In this document: positions 49,001 to 57,471 of the stretch, piece after piece
How positions within the stretch are numbered: position 1 is the stretch's first letter
How the letters are laid out: the number at the start of each line of letters is the position of its first letter
From: Arenimonas caeni
Lineage (GTDB): Bacteria > Pseudomonadota > Gammaproteobacteria > Xanthomonadales > Xanthomonadaceae
DNA: 64,000 bases
Assembly: GCF_003024235.1 (NCBI RefSeq)
Contig: NZ_KZ679099.1
Location: forward strand, 1 to 64,000
Reading direction: 5' to 3'
The notes under the pieces: model-generated
Databases searched by the model: none
What the model was told of the DNA's origin: nothing
The model's input: only the letters and a program-made list of their open reading frames with translations
Made by a program: the position numbers and the translations under genes

Positions 49001-52000
49001 CGCCGACCTCGCTGGCGATCACCTCGCCGGCGAGCAACGGCACCGCGACCGTCAGCGGCCTGACCATCACCTACCAGCCGAACGCCGGCTACGCGGGCCC
49101 GGACAGCTTCGTCTACACCGCCACCAACACCGGCGGCACCTCGGCGCCGGCGACGGTGTCGGTGACGGTGAACGACCCGATCATCACCATCACGCCCAGC
49201 GGTGGCTTCGCGGCCGCGGTGGCGTCGCCGTACACCCAGACCTTCACCTTCAACGGCGGCGCGCAGCCGTGGTCGGGCTACCAGGTCACCAACCTGCCGG
49301 CGGGCCTGTCGATCACCGGCACCACGGCCAACACGGTGACGATCTCGGGCACGCCGACCCAGGCGGGCACGTTCAACCTCAACGTCTCGGCCACCGACAG
49401 CAGCACCGGCAATGGCCCGTACAGCGTCGGCCAGAGCTTCGCGCTGACGGTGGCGGCGCCCACGCTGGCGATGACGCCGGCCCCGGGCACGCTCAACGCG
49501 CCCTACGGCGCCGCGTTCTCGCAGTCCTTCAGCGCCAGCGGCGGCATCGGTCCTTACAGCTACGCGCTCACCGGCGCGCTGCCGGCGGGCCTGTCCTTCA
49601 GCGGCAACACGCTGTCGGGCACGCCGACGGCGCCGGGCAGCTACCCGGTCACCGTGACGGCCACCGACACCGGCAGCACCGGCACCGGCGCGCCGTTCAC
49701 CATCGCGCAGAACTACACCATCGACGTGCCGGCGCCGGTCATCGTGGTTGATCCGGCGACCCTGCCCGATCCGGTGGTCTCGACCGCCTACAACCAGGTG
49801 ATCACGGCCAGCGGCGGCCTCGCGCCCTACAGCTTCGCGGTCACCGCCGGCGCGCTGCCCAGCGGCATTACGCTGGCCCCGGGCGGCACGCTGTCGGGCA
49901 CCACGAATGAAGTGGGCACGTTCAACTTCACCGTGACGGCCACCGACAACTTCGGCCAGACCGGCAGCCGCGCCTACACGGTCACCGTGGCGGCGCCGAC
50001 CCTGACGATGACGCCGGCCCCGGGCACGCTCAGCGCGCCCTACGGTGCGGCGTTCTCGCAGGTGTTCACCGCCGGCGGCGGCTCGGGCAGCTTCAGCTAC
50101 GCGCTCACCGGCACGCTGCCGGCGGGCATGAGCTTCAGCGGCAACACGCTGTCGGGCACGCCGGTGGCGCCGGGCAGCTACCCGGTCACCGTGACGGCCA
50201 CCGACACGATGCTCACCGGTGCCGGCGCGCCGTTCTCGATCGCGCAGAACTACACCATCGACGTGCCGGCCCCGACCATCGTGGTCGACCCGGCGACGCT
50301 GGCCAACGGCATCGCGGGCGAGGCCTACGCGGCCACGCTCACCGCCAACGGCGGCATCGGTCCGTACGGCTTCGCGGTCAGCGCCGGCGCCCTGCCGCCG
50401 GGCCTGACGCTTTCGACGGGCGGCGCGCTCTCGGGCACGCCGACCGCCAGCGGCAGCTTCGCCTTCACCGTCACGGCCACCGACGCCAACGGCCAGACCG
50501 GCAGCCGCGACTACACCCTGGTGACGGCGGTGCCGGTGCTTTCGGTCACCCCGGCCTCGCTGCCCTCGGGCATCGTCGGCGTGGCCTACAACCAGACGCT
50601 CGGCGCCACCGGCGGCAACGCGCCCTACAGCTTCGACGTCACCACCGGCGCACTGCCGGACGGCCTGACGCTGTCGCCGGCGGGTGCGCTGACCGGCACG
50701 CCGACGGTGCAGGGCAATTTCGACTTCACCGTGACGGCCACCGACAGCACCACCGGCACCGCGGGCACGGGTAGCCGGGCCTATACGCTGGAGATCGTGT
50801 ACGCCCCGCCGGTGGCGGTGGACGACACGGCCACGGTGCTGGCCGGCGAAGCGGTGACGATCGCGGTCACCGCCAACGACACCAGCGTGGCGCCGATCAC
50901 CAGCGTCGCCATCATCACGCCGCCCACGGAAGGCACGGCGGTGGTCTCGGGCCTGGACATCCTCTACACCGCGCCCGCCCTGGCCCCGCCGACCGTCAGC
51001 TTCACCTACGCGGCGACCGGTCCGGGCGGCACCTCGGCCCCGGCCACGGTGACGGTGACGGTCAACCCGCTGCCGATGCCGGTGGCGCAGTCGGTCACCA
51101 CGCCGCCGGCCACGCCGGTGACGGTGGACATCACCGCCGGTGCGACCGGCGGGCCGTTCACCGCCGCCGACATCATCGCCATCTCCCCGGCCGGCTCGGG
51201 CACGGCCACCGTGGCCGCGGGCGGCAGCGGCTTCCTGCTCACCTTCACCCCGGACCCGGCCTTCGAGGGCCTGGCCACGGTGCAGTTCACGGTCAGCAAC
51301 GCCTTCGCCACCTCGGCGGTGACCACGCTGCAGGTGACGGTCGAGCCGCGCCCGGATCCGTCGCTGGATCCGGAGGTCATGGGCCTGATCGACGGCCAGG
51401 CTGAATCCACCCGCCGCTTCGCGACCGGGCAGATCGCCAACTTCCAGCAGCGGCTCGAGCAGCTGCACCGCGGTGGTGGCGGCAGTCGCAACAACCTGTC
51501 GTTCGCGGCCGATCCGCGCTGCCTCGAGCCGCTGGTCGGGCGCACGCTCGACGGCTGCGCCGAGGACGACGCGACCGCCGCCAATGGCCTGCGCGACCCG
51601 TCGGCCAGCGCCTCGGCCAGCGCCGATGGCCAGGCCAGCCCCTGGGGCGCCTGGGTGGGCGGCATGATCCGCTCGGGTTCGCTCGACGGCCGCGCCGGTC
51701 GTCCGGAGCTGGACTTCGAGACCGACGGCATCAGCGCCGGCGTGGACTACCGCGTCAACGACGGCTTCGCGATCGGCGCGGGCTTCGGCTGGGGCCAGGA
51801 CGAAGTGCTGGTGGGCCGCAACGGCAGCCGCATCGAGGGCGATGCCCGCACCCTGGCGCTGTATGCCAGCTGGCACCCGGGGCAGCGCATGTTCGTGGAC
51901 GGCGTCGTGGGCGTGCAGGACCTGCGCTTCGACCTGCGCCGCTACCTGACGGGCGCGGGCGGCTTCGTCGGCGGCCGTCGCGACGGCGACCAGTGGTTCG

Positions 52001-52467
52001 CCTCGGTGACCGCCGGCTCGGAGATCGACCGCGGCGGCCTGCGCCTGGCGCCCTACCTGCGCTACGACATGGCCCGCGCCGAACTCGACGGCTACGTCGA
52101 GACCGGCCACCCGATCCTCGCGCTGGCCTATGCGCCGATGGACGTCGACACCAGCATCGGCACCCTGGGCCTGCGCCTGGATTGGCGCCGCGACGTGGCC
52201 TGGGGCAGCTTCACGCCGCAGCTGCGGCTGGAGTACCAGCAGGACTTCTCGGGCCGCACCACCGCCGGGATGGGCTATGCCGACCTGCCCGGCGGCCCGA
52301 CCTACGGCGTGGCCGCCAGCCGCTTCGACCGCAACCGCTTCGTGGCCGGCCTGGGCGCGCTGTTCGACACCGACAGCGGCTGGAACTGGCGCCTCGAGTA
52401 CCGCGGCCAGCTCGGCGGCGACAGTGAGGACCACGGCGTGCTGGTCAACGTCCAGAAGCAGTTCTGA
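46084..52467 (+). CDS. Giant Ig/Calx-beta autotransporter adhesin
   Basis: The 2127-residue outer-membrane protein has a long signal peptide (about 1-40, with RHRIGLLAGLLLIAGLFW). Next is the N-domain shared with the protein at 40768 (about 41-133: STYPGCATRNVNVAWGG, GGGTDTFVVLDDFSD), followed by two Ig-like He_PIG domains (about 135-314). Four Calx-beta-like modules follow (about 315-760, each ending like ATGTILNDD or VGTIVNDD), then many He_PIG and cadherin-like modules (to about 1760). A linker helix (about 1770-1840) leads to a type Va autotransporter beta-barrel (about 1847-2127: WGAWVGGMIRSG to VLVNVQKQF, ending in Phe). The passenger should be displayed as a long rod. Start ATG 46084 has GGGGAGA upstream. 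A strong terminator follows. Confidence 0.94.
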   Translation: MSEAPTAPRRRADAARHRIGLLAGLLLIAGLFWSSLAAAAPSTYPGCATRNVNVAWGGSVYVDLSTCHDFGLGVVSVAPAHGSTSEVGSPVNGYTYVHNGSTPPGGGTDTFVVLDDFSDEITVTVNIAAPTSAIIVSPANLPAMTAGTPFSQTLTSSGGTAPYIYTLQSGPLPVGLSLTSGGVISGTPTQRGGYAFTVRATDSTTPTAQFVDKAYNGTVASPTLSISPVSATAVQNVAFSQQLVASGGVAPHTYQLETGSFPAGISISSSGLVSGTTAAAPGNYPVSLRVTDASTGPGVYFELENFTLTVSPPPSVSIAVSPASVSEDGATNLTFTVTRSLNLSSPTVVNITTSGTATSGVDYTGGVANVTIPAGATTATIVIDPTVDGTVELDETVTLTVAAGTGYTVGAPASATGTILNDDVPTATISVSPAAVAEDGAPNLVYTVTLNQANPGAATTVNYTIGGTATNGTDYATIASPLVIPAGNTTGTITVNPTADATIEADETVILTLAAGAGYTVGVPNSATGTILNDDLPNLSINDVTANEGNAGTTNFTFTVSLSAPAGPGGVTFDIATANGTATAGVDYVANSLTGQTIPAGSSTYTFTVQVNGDTLNEPSETFFVNVTNVVNAVVTDGQGVGTIVNDDPLPSLSINDVSVVEGNAGTVNAVFTVSLSAASGQTVSVNYATADGTATQPADYTATSGTLTFPAGTTTQTISVPVIGETIPEANEIFFVNLSGAVNATISDNQGVGTITNDDVPVTVSPASLPGGTVAAAYSQTVTASGGVAPYSFAVTAGSLPAGLTLSPGGVLSGTPTAGGTFNFTITANDSSPFPGPFSGSQAYSVVIAPPTITLPATALAGGTLGQAYSASITAASGGTAPYSYAVTAGALPGGLTLNPSTGAITGTPSALGSFNFSITATDSSTGTGPYTATQSYAITVIDVPPVANNSSTTVAYGSGANPVALNITGGAPTSLAITSPASNGTATVSGLTITYQPNAGYAGPDSFVYTATNTGGTSAPATVSVTVNDPIITITPSGGFAAAVASPYTQTFTFNGGAQPWSGYQVTNLPAGLSITGTTANTVTISGTPTQAGTFNLNVSATDSSTGNGPYSVGQSFALTVAAPTLAMTPAPGTLNAPYGAAFSQSFSASGGIGPYSYALTGALPAGLSFSGNTLSGTPTAPGSYPVTVTATDTGSTGTGAPFTIAQNYTIDVPAPVIVVDPATLPDPVVSTAYNQVITASGGLAPYSFAVTAGALPSGITLAPGGTLSGTTNEVGTFNFTVTATDNFGQTGSRAYTVTVAAPTLTMTPAPGTLSAPYGAAFSQVFTAGGGSGSFSYALTGTLPAGMSFSGNTLSGTPVAPGSYPVTVTATDTMLTGAGAPFSIAQNYTIDVPAPTIVVDPATLANGIAGEAYAATLTANGGIGPYGFAVSAGALPPGLTLSTGGALSGTPTASGSFAFTVTATDANGQTGSRDYTLVTAVPVLSVTPASLPSGIVGVAYNQTLGATGGNAPYSFDVTTGALPDGLTLSPAGALTGTPTVQGNFDFTVTATDSTTGTAGTGSRAYTLEIVYAPPVAVDDTATVLAGEAVTIAVTANDTSVAPITSVAIITPPTEGTAVVSGLDILYTAPALAPPTVSFTYAATGPGGTSAPATVTVTVNPLPMPVAQSVTTPPATPVTVDITAGATGGPFTAADIIAISPAGSGTATVAAGGSGFLLTFTPDPAFEGLATVQFTVSNAFATSAVTTLQVTVEPRPDPSLDPEVMGLIDGQAESTRRFATGQIANFQQRLEQLHRGGGGSRNNLSFAADPRCLEPLVGRTLDGCAEDDATAANGLRDPSASASASADGQASPWGAWVGGMIRSGSLDGRAGRPELDFETDGISAGVDYRVNDGFAIGAGFGWGQDEVLVGRNGSRIEGDARTLALYASWHPGQRMFVDGVVGVQDLRFDLRRYLTGAGGFVGGRRDGDQWFASVTAGSEIDRGGLRLAPYLRYDMARAELDGYVETGHPILALAYAPMDVDTSIGTLGLRLDWRRDVAWGSFTPQLRLEYQQDFSGRTTAGMGYADLPGGPTYGVAASRFDRNRFVAGLGALFDTDSGWNWRLEYRGQLGGDSEDHGVLVNVQKQF
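49471..50297 (+). repeat. Internal 537-base duplication in the autotransporter gene
   Basis: The segments at 49471-49760 and 50008-50297 are nearly identical (offset exactly 537 bases, 179 codons). Both encode MTPAPGTL, APYGAAFSQ, FSGNTLSGTP, APGSYPVTVTATDT and IAQNYTIDVPAP. This marks a recent two-domain duplication within the repeat region. Confidence 0.85.
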
Positions 52468-52490
52468 CGCCACCGCAAGGCAACACCCCG

Positions 52491-52520
52491 AAGGGGCCGG
52501 GCAACCGGCCCCTTCTTTTT
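52491..52520 (+). terminator. Intrinsic terminator of the autotransporter gene
   Basis: AAGGGGCCGG (52491-52500), loop GCAA, CCGGCCCCTT (52505-52514), then CTTTTT. It lies 23 bases behind the stop. Confidence 0.9.
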
Positions 52521-52582
52521 CAAGAAAGGGGGTCAGGTTCACTTCCGGCCTTCGCCGGAAGTGAACCTGACCCCCTTTCTTG
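52521..52582. repeat. Complete family B REP palindrome
   Basis: A 62-base perfect inverted repeat: the left arm starts CAAGAAAGGGGGTCAGGTTC, the right arm ends CCCCCTTTCTTG, loop CCTTCG. It abuts the T-run of the autotransporter terminator and ends 39 bases before the next gene. Confidence 0.92.
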
Positions 52583-52621
52583 GTTAATGTTCCCTGTCCC
52601 CGGTTCGGGGGTGGAGGGGTA

Positions 52622-54538
52622 ATGGCGCACAACCAGTTCGAGTTGTTGGGGCAGCGGCGGTTCCTGCCGTTTTTCCTGGTGCAGTCGCTCGGCGCGTTCA
52701 ACGACAACGTGTACCGGCAGGCGATCATCGGGCTGCTGTTCTTCCTGGGCGTGTCGGTCGGGGAGCGCACGCTCTACACCAACCTGGCGCCGGCGCTGTT
52801 CATCCTTCCCTACTTCCTGTTCTCCGGCATCGCCGGCCAGATCGCCGAGAAGCTCGAGAAACAGCGGCTGATCCGCATCACCACAGCCATGGAGATCGGC
52901 ATCATGTCGATCGCGGCCGTCGGCTTCCTGCTGGGCAACATGCCGCTGCTGCTGGTGGCGCTGTTCGGCACGGGCCTTCAGTCGACCCTGTTCGGGCCGG
53001 TGAAGTATTCGATCCTGCCCAGCGTGCTCAAGCCCGAGGAGCTGACCGGCGGCAACGGCCTGGTCGAGATGGGCACGTCGATGTCGATCCTGCTGGGCAT
53101 GATCTTCGGCGGCCTGATCTTCGTGGTCGCCGGCGAGGCCGGGCCCGAGGCCGCGGCGGCGGCCATCGTGCTGCTGGCGATCACCGGCAACCTCATCAGC
53201 CGGCTGGTGCCGCGGGTCGAGGCCTCGGCGCCGGACCTGAAGATCAACTGGAACCCCTTCCCCGAGTCGCTCAAGGCCCTGCGCCTGGCCCGCAGGCAGC
53301 CGGCCGTGCGCAACGCCATCCTCGGCATCTCCTGGTTCTGGTTCGTCGGCACCGTGCTCACCGCGCAGCTGCCGGCCTATGCCGAGCTGTTCCTGGGCGG
53401 CGGCAACACGCTCTACCTGTTCTGCTTCGTGCTGTTCTCGGTGGGCACGGGCGTGGGCTCGCTGCTGTGCGAGAAGCTCAGCCGCCGCACCATCGAGATC
53501 GGCCTGGTGCCGCTGGGCGCGATCGGCATGACCGCCTTCTGCGCCGACCTCTACTTCGCCCAGCCCGGCCCGGCCCTGGCCAGCGGCCTGACCGTGCGCG
53601 AATTCGTGGCCGGCGGCAACTGGCGCATCATCGCCGACCTCACCGGCATCGGCCTGTTCGCCGGTCTGTTCATCGTGCCGCTGTTCGCCCTGGTGCAGAG
53701 CCGCACGCCGCGCGAGGAGCTCTCGCGCGTGATCGCCGGCGTCAACATCCAGAACGCCTTCTTCATCGTGCTGGCGGCGATGCTGGGCGTGCTGCTGCAG
53801 CGTGAGTCGCTGACCCTGGCCGGCACCACCCTGCCGCTGCCGGGCCTGTCGATCCCCGAGCTGTTCCTGGCGCTGGCGATCGCCAATGCCGCCGTGTCGG
53901 TCCTGATCTTCGGCCTGGTGCCGGAGTTCTTCCTGCGCTTCCTGGCCTGGATCTACGTCTCGCTGTTCTACCGCCTGCGCATCGCCGGCGTGGAGGACAA
54001 CGTGCCTGACGAAGGCCCGGCCCTGCTGGTGTGCAACCACGTCAGCTACATGGATCCGCTGGTGATCAGCGCCGCCGTGCCGCGGCCGATCCGCTTCGTC
54101 ATGTACTACAAGATCTTCCGCATCCCCGGCATGAACTGGGTGTTCCGCGCGCACCGCGCCATCCCCATCGCCGGCGCGAAGGAAGACCCGGAGGTGCTCG
54201 AGGCCGCGTTCGCCGAAGTGCAGGCGGCGCTGGCGGCGGGCGAGCTGGTGTGCATCTTCCCCGAGGGCGCGCTCACCAAGGACGGCGAGATCGCCCCCTT
54301 CAAGGGCGGCGTCGAGCGCATCCTCGCCGCCAACCCGGTGCCGGTGGTGCCGATGGCGCTGACCGGCCTGTGGGACAGCATGTGGAGCAAGCGCGACAGC
54401 CGCCTGGGCCGCCTGCGGGTGCCGCGCCGCCTGCGCGCGGCGGTGGGCCTGGTGGCGGATCCGCCGGTGCCGGGCGAGGCTGCCAACGCGGCCTCGCTGG
54501 AGGCGCGGGTGCGCGAATTGCGCGGCGACCTGCGCTGA
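52622..54538 (+). CDS. MFS transporter fused to PlsC-type acyltransferase
   Basis: The 638-residue inner-membrane protein has an N-terminal LplT-like major facilitator part (about 1-420, beginning LPFFLVQSLGAFNDNVYRQA, twelve helices expected) and a C-terminal lysophospholipid acyltransferase domain (about 430-638) with the catalytic NHVSYMDPL (H-x4-D) and CIFPEGALTKDG. It probably flips lysophospholipids inward and re-acylates them, combining the roles of LplT and Aas; the acyl-activating domain of Aas is absent. This two-part fusion is known in proteobacteria. Start ATG 52622 was chosen because it directly precedes TM1; the longer frame begins in the REP. Confidence 0.92.
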   Translation: MAHNQFELLGQRRFLPFFLVQSLGAFNDNVYRQAIIGLLFFLGVSVGERTLYTNLAPALFILPYFLFSGIAGQIAEKLEKQRLIRITTAMEIGIMSIAAVGFLLGNMPLLLVALFGTGLQSTLFGPVKYSILPSVLKPEELTGGNGLVEMGTSMSILLGMIFGGLIFVVAGEAGPEAAAAAIVLLAITGNLISRLVPRVEASAPDLKINWNPFPESLKALRLARRQPAVRNAILGISWFWFVGTVLTAQLPAYAELFLGGGNTLYLFCFVLFSVGTGVGSLLCEKLSRRTIEIGLVPLGAIGMTAFCADLYFAQPGPALASGLTVREFVAGGNWRIIADLTGIGLFAGLFIVPLFALVQSRTPREELSRVIAGVNIQNAFFIVLAAMLGVLLQRESLTLAGTTLPLPGLSIPELFLALAIANAAVSVLIFGLVPEFFLRFLAWIYVSLFYRLRIAGVEDNVPDEGPALLVCNHVSYMDPLVISAAVPRPIRFVMYYKIFRIPGMNWVFRAHRAIPIAGAKEDPEVLEAAFAEVQAALAAGELVCIFPEGALTKDGEIAPFKGGVERILAANPVPVVPMALTGLWDSMWSKRDSRLGRLRVPRRLRAAVGLVADPPVPGEAANAASLEARVRELRGDLR

Positions 54539-54571
54539 AGCAGCGCAGTGCGCGGAATCGTGCGGTTTCAA

Positions 54572-54600
54572 TTGACGCCCGTGCCCCGCGCGGCTAGCTT
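54572..54600 (+). promoter_or_regulatory. Candidate promoter of the CD225-DUF2752 pair
   Basis: TTGACG (54572-54577), a 17-base spacer and TAGCTT (54595-54600). The -35 box is good and the -10 box is weak. It lies 52 bases upstream of the CD225 gene. Confidence 0.4.
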
Positions 54601-54651
54601 TCCCGGACGCGAGGCCGCCCTTGGCCATCGCGGCCATTTCCAGGGGAAGTC

Positions 54652-55113
54652 ATGAATTGCACCAACTGTGGTCACCTGAACGTCGACGGCGCGACCGTCT
54701 GCGCCAGCTGCGGCGCCGCCCTCAGCGTCGCGCCGCCCTCGCCGCCTCCGGCCGCCGCGCCGGCCTACAGCGCGCCCGCCAGCGGTTCGGACGTGCTGCC
54801 GCCGCCGCCCAACCACATGGCCTGGGCGATCATCTCGACCGTCGTCGCCACCATCATCAGCATCCTGGCTTGCTGCTGCCTGCCGCTCGGCCTGGCCCCC
54901 GGCATCCCGGCGATCGTCTTCGCCAACAAGGTCAACACGCTGCTGGCGCAGGGTGATTACCAGGGCGCCAAGACGGCCTCCGACAACGCCAAGACCTGGA
55001 GCCTGGTCACCACGATCTTCGCCGCGGTGACCTTCGTGCTCTGGATCATCCTGATCATCCTGAACGTGATGGGCATCATCGCCGACGACTACCTGCAGAA
55101 CATGGTGCGCTGA
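54652..55113 (+). CDS. CD225/dispanin family protein with N-terminal zinc ribbon
   Basis: The 153-residue protein has a zinc ribbon (Cys 3, 6, 17, 20: CTNCG and CASCG), a Pro/Ala-rich linker (about 25-50) and two hydrophobic segments (about 56-85 and 115-142) around a cytosolic loop with ANKVNTLLAQGDYQGAKTASDNAKTW (A-x-x-x-S, K/W pattern of the CD225 domain). Function in bacteria is unknown. AGGGGAAG lies before the ATG. The DUF2752 gene follows 13 bases later, a pairing often seen. Confidence 0.88.
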   Translation: MNCTNCGHLNVDGATVCASCGAALSVAPPSPPPAAAPAYSAPASGSDVLPPPPNHMAWAIISTVVATIISILACCCLPLGLAPGIPAIVFANKVNTLLAQGDYQGAKTASDNAKTWSLVTTIFAAVTFVLWIILIILNVMGIIADDYLQNMVR

Positions 55114-55126
55114 GGCCGGGGCACCG

Positions 55127-55546
55127 ATGGATCGCAAGGTTCCGATCTCGAAGATGCACCTGTGGTGGTTGGCGCTGCTGGCGCCAACCACCGCGCTGGG
55201 CGTGTGGATGCTGCGGACCTTCGATCCCAATGCCGAAGGCAGCCCGTTCCTGGGCTGCATCTTCTACCAGGTGACGGGGCTGCTCTGCCCCGCCTGCGGC
55301 TCCACCCGCGCGATGCATGCGCTGGTTCACCTCGAGCTGGGCCGCGCGCTGTCCATGAACGCCCTGCTGCTCATCGGCGGCCCGATCGGCCTGCTGCTGG
55401 TGCTGCGCGCCCTGGGCCGCGGCCCGGCCAGGCTCGAGCCGGTGCTGGGGCGCATTTCCAGCCCCTGGCTGTGGGTGGCGATCGTGCTGGGCTACGGCGT
55501 GGTGCGGAACCTGCCCGGCTTCGAGTTCCTCGCCCCGCTCGCCTGA
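55127..55546 (+). CDS. DUF2752 family membrane protein
   Basis: The 139-residue protein has three hydrophobic segments (about 12-30, 72-92, 113-130) and the family motif CPACGSTRAMHAL (around residue 54) in the loop after the first. The C-x-x-C-G-x-T-R motif may bind metal. It is in one operon with the CD225 gene; such pairs are widespread, but the role is unknown. The stop is followed five bases later by a REP cluster. Confidence 0.88.
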   Translation: MDRKVPISKMHLWWLALLAPTTALGVWMLRTFDPNAEGSPFLGCIFYQVTGLLCPACGSTRAMHALVHLELGRALSMNALLLIGGPIGLLLVLRALGRGPARLEPVLGRISSPWLWVAIVLGYGVVRNLPGFEFLAPLA

Positions 55547-55551
55547 GAAAA

Positions 55552-55646
55552 GGGGACAGACGACTTGGGGTCGGAGGTAATTTCCGCTGCGCGGAAATTA
55601 CCTCCGACCCCGCAGCCTGCGGGCAGCGGAAATTACCTCCGACCCC
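55552..55646. repeat. REP cluster, family C with a family A fragment
   Basis: GGGGACAG (55552-55559) is a family A start. A complete family C palindrome follows (arms GGGGTCGGAGGTAATTTCC-GC, 55567-55587 and 55591-55611, loop TGC), then a further family C right arm (GCGGAAATTACCTCCGACCCC minus one base at 55627-55646). It lies between the convergent DUF2752 and AmpE-like genes. Confidence 0.9.
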
Positions 55647-55652
55647 AGGTCG

Positions 55653-56534
55653 TCAGGTGGCCCAGCCCGCGAGTACCAGCAGGGCCAGCACGCCCAGCCA
55701 CAGCAGCAGGATCCGCCAGACCAGGCTCATCGCATCGCGCAGCTCGAGCAGGGCCGGCGCCTGTGCGGGGCCGTCGACCGAATAGGCTTCTTCCTCGGCC
55801 AGCTCGCTGGCCACCGAGGCGCGCGCGGCGGCGCCGAGGAAACCATGGTCCAGGCGCAGGCCGCCGTCGGCGTGCCAGTCGCGCCAGGCGCCGACCACGC
55901 GGTCGAAATCGGCGGCCAGGGCCATCGCGAAGGTCATCAGCTGGGCCACCGGCCAGTCGAGCACCAGCAGCGCCGTGCGCGCCACGCCGCGCTGGCCGGC
56001 CGGCAGGCTGCGCCGGGCCTCGCCCTGCGCGCACAGCGACACCAGCCGGTAGCCGATGGCGCCGACCGCGCCCGCCACCAGGAACCAGAACAGCACGCCG
56101 AACCAGCGCCACAGCGCGCAGCGGAACACCGCCTCCACCAGGGCCGGGCCCTCGCAGGCCGGCTCGCCGCCGGTGGGGAACAGCGCGCGCGCCGCCTCGC
56201 AGCGCGCTTCGTTGCCGCGCGCCTCGATCACCGCCTCGACATCGAGGTCGAGGTCGCGCGGTCCCCAGGCGTAGAGCAGCGCCAGCAGCGTCAGGAAGAA
56301 GGCCGGCAAGCCGTAGAACAGGTCGTCGATGAAGAACTGCACCGCGCCCAGCACCAGCAGCGGCAGGCCGACGGCCAGCAGCAGGCCGACCTTGTTGGGC
56401 CAGTCGCCGCCGGTCTGGCGGGCCAGCCAGTTCAGCCAGCCGACGAACCAGTCGTAGCGCCGCAGCAGCGGCAGCGACGGGAACACGTGCCCCAGCAGCA
56501 GCGAAATGACGACGGCGATGAGGGCGGCGGACAT
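55653..56534 (-). CDS. AmpE-like inner-membrane protein
   Basis: The 293-residue protein has four to five hydrophobic segments (for example AALIAVVISLLLGHVFPSL, LAVGLPLLVLGAVQFFI, and at the end LLLWLGVLALLVLAGW). The motif ALLYAWGPRDLDLDVEAVIEA and RWFGVLFWFLVAGAVGAIGYRL fit the AmpE family, related to CobD/CbiB. In enterobacteria AmpE lies beside the AmpD muropeptide amidase and is linked to beta-lactamase induction; here there is no ampD, and the gene follows nudC by nine bases. The call is by family resemblance. Confidence 0.8.
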   Translation of the reverse strand: MSAALIAVVISLLLGHVFPSLPLLRRYDWFVGWLNWLARQTGGDWPNKVGLLLAVGLPLLVLGAVQFFIDDLFYGLPAFFLTLLALLYAWGPRDLDLDVEAVIEARGNEARCEAARALFPTGGEPACEGPALVEAVFRCALWRWFGVLFWFLVAGAVGAIGYRLVSLCAQGEARRSLPAGQRGVARTALLVLDWPVAQLMTFAMALAADFDRVVGAWRDWHADGGLRLDHGFLGAAARASVASELAEEEAYSVDGPAQAPALLELRDAMSLVWRILLLWLGVLALLVLAGWAT

Positions 56535-56543
56535 GGCCCGATT

Positions 56544-57461
56544 CTAGCCCTGTTGGGCCAGCCATTCCTCAATCAGGGTCCGGGAGATCGACAGCCGCGG
56601 CGAGAGCTTGAGTTCGCCCGAAGCCACGCCCGCCTCGATGTCGGCCTTCGAGAACCAGCGCGCCTGTTCGAGCTCGTCGCTGACCCGCGGCTCCACCGGC
56701 TCGCCCTCGGCATGGAAGCCCACCATCAGCGAGCCCGGGAAGGGCCAGGGCTGGGAGGCCGCGTAGCGGGTCGAACGCACGGGCACCGCGGCTTCTTCCA
56801 TCACCTCGCGGGCGATGGCCTGCTCGAGCGACTCCCCCGGCTCGACGAAGCCGGCCAGCACCGACCAGCGCCCGGCAGGCCAGCTGGCCTGCCGGCCCAG
56901 CAGCAGCCGCGTGCCGTCGCTGACCGCGACGATCACCGCCGGGTCGGTGCGCGGATAGTGTTCGAGCCCGCAGCCCTCGCAGCGGCCGCAATAGCCGGCG
57001 CGCGCAAGCCGCACCGGCTGGCCGCAGGCCCCGCAGAAGCGGTGGCGCTGCTGCCAGTAGACCAGGGCCCGGGCCTGCGCCAGGGCCGCGGCCGGCAGCG
57101 CCGGCCAGCTCGCGGCGGCCTCGCGCAGCCCCAGCCGCCCCGGCAGCTCTTCGGCCAGGGCCTCGTGCGGCAGCACGAACCAGGCGTCGTCGCCGTCCAG
57201 GCCCAGCAGGCTGGCCCCGGCCGGGCGGCTGGCGGACAGGCTGGCGCCGGGCAGCACCACGTCGCCGGGCAGGGCCTCGGCACCGGTGGCCGGGGCGGTT
57301 TCCCGCGGCGGGCGCGGGAAGCGGGCCAGGCCCTCGGCGTCGACCACCAGCACACGCGCGCCCGGCCAGCGGGCGTCGAGCCCGGCCGGGTCGTCACGAA
57401 GCAGTTCGGCGCGGTCCAGGCCCGGGCCGCGGAAGGCGAAGCCGGGCGGGACGGCGCTCAC
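56544..57461 (-). CDS. nudC: NAD(H)/NAD-capped RNA pyrophosphatase (Nudix)
   Basis: NudC splits NAD(H) to NMN(H) and AMP and removes NAD caps from RNA. The 305-residue protein has a four-cysteine zinc ribbon (FCGACGQPV, YCGRCEGCG; about 145-170), HYPRTDPAVIV, a complete Nudix box (G-x5-E-x7-REVMEE, about 218-240) and the NudC-specific SQPWPFPGSLM. The start is GTG 57461, 10 bases after the erpA stop, so the two are in one operon. Confidence 0.95.
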   Translation of the reverse strand: MSAVPPGFAFRGPGLDRAELLRDDPAGLDARWPGARVLVVDAEGLARFPRPPRETAPATGAEALPGDVVLPGASLSASRPAGASLLGLDGDDAWFVLPHEALAEELPGRLGLREAAASWPALPAAALAQARALVYWQQRHRFCGACGQPVRLARAGYCGRCEGCGLEHYPRTDPAVIVAVSDGTRLLLGRQASWPAGRWSVLAGFVEPGESLEQAIAREVMEEAAVPVRSTRYAASQPWPFPGSLMVGFHAEGEPVEPRVSDELEQARWFSKADIEAGVASGELKLSPRLSISRTLIEEWLAQQG

Positions 57462-57471
57462 GGGGCGGCGC

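Noticed and set aside
46309..52770. A 2153-codon minus-strand reading frame opposite the autotransporter
   Set aside because: It is Arg/His/Gly/Ala-rich without domains, while the plus strand encodes signal peptide, modules and barrel.
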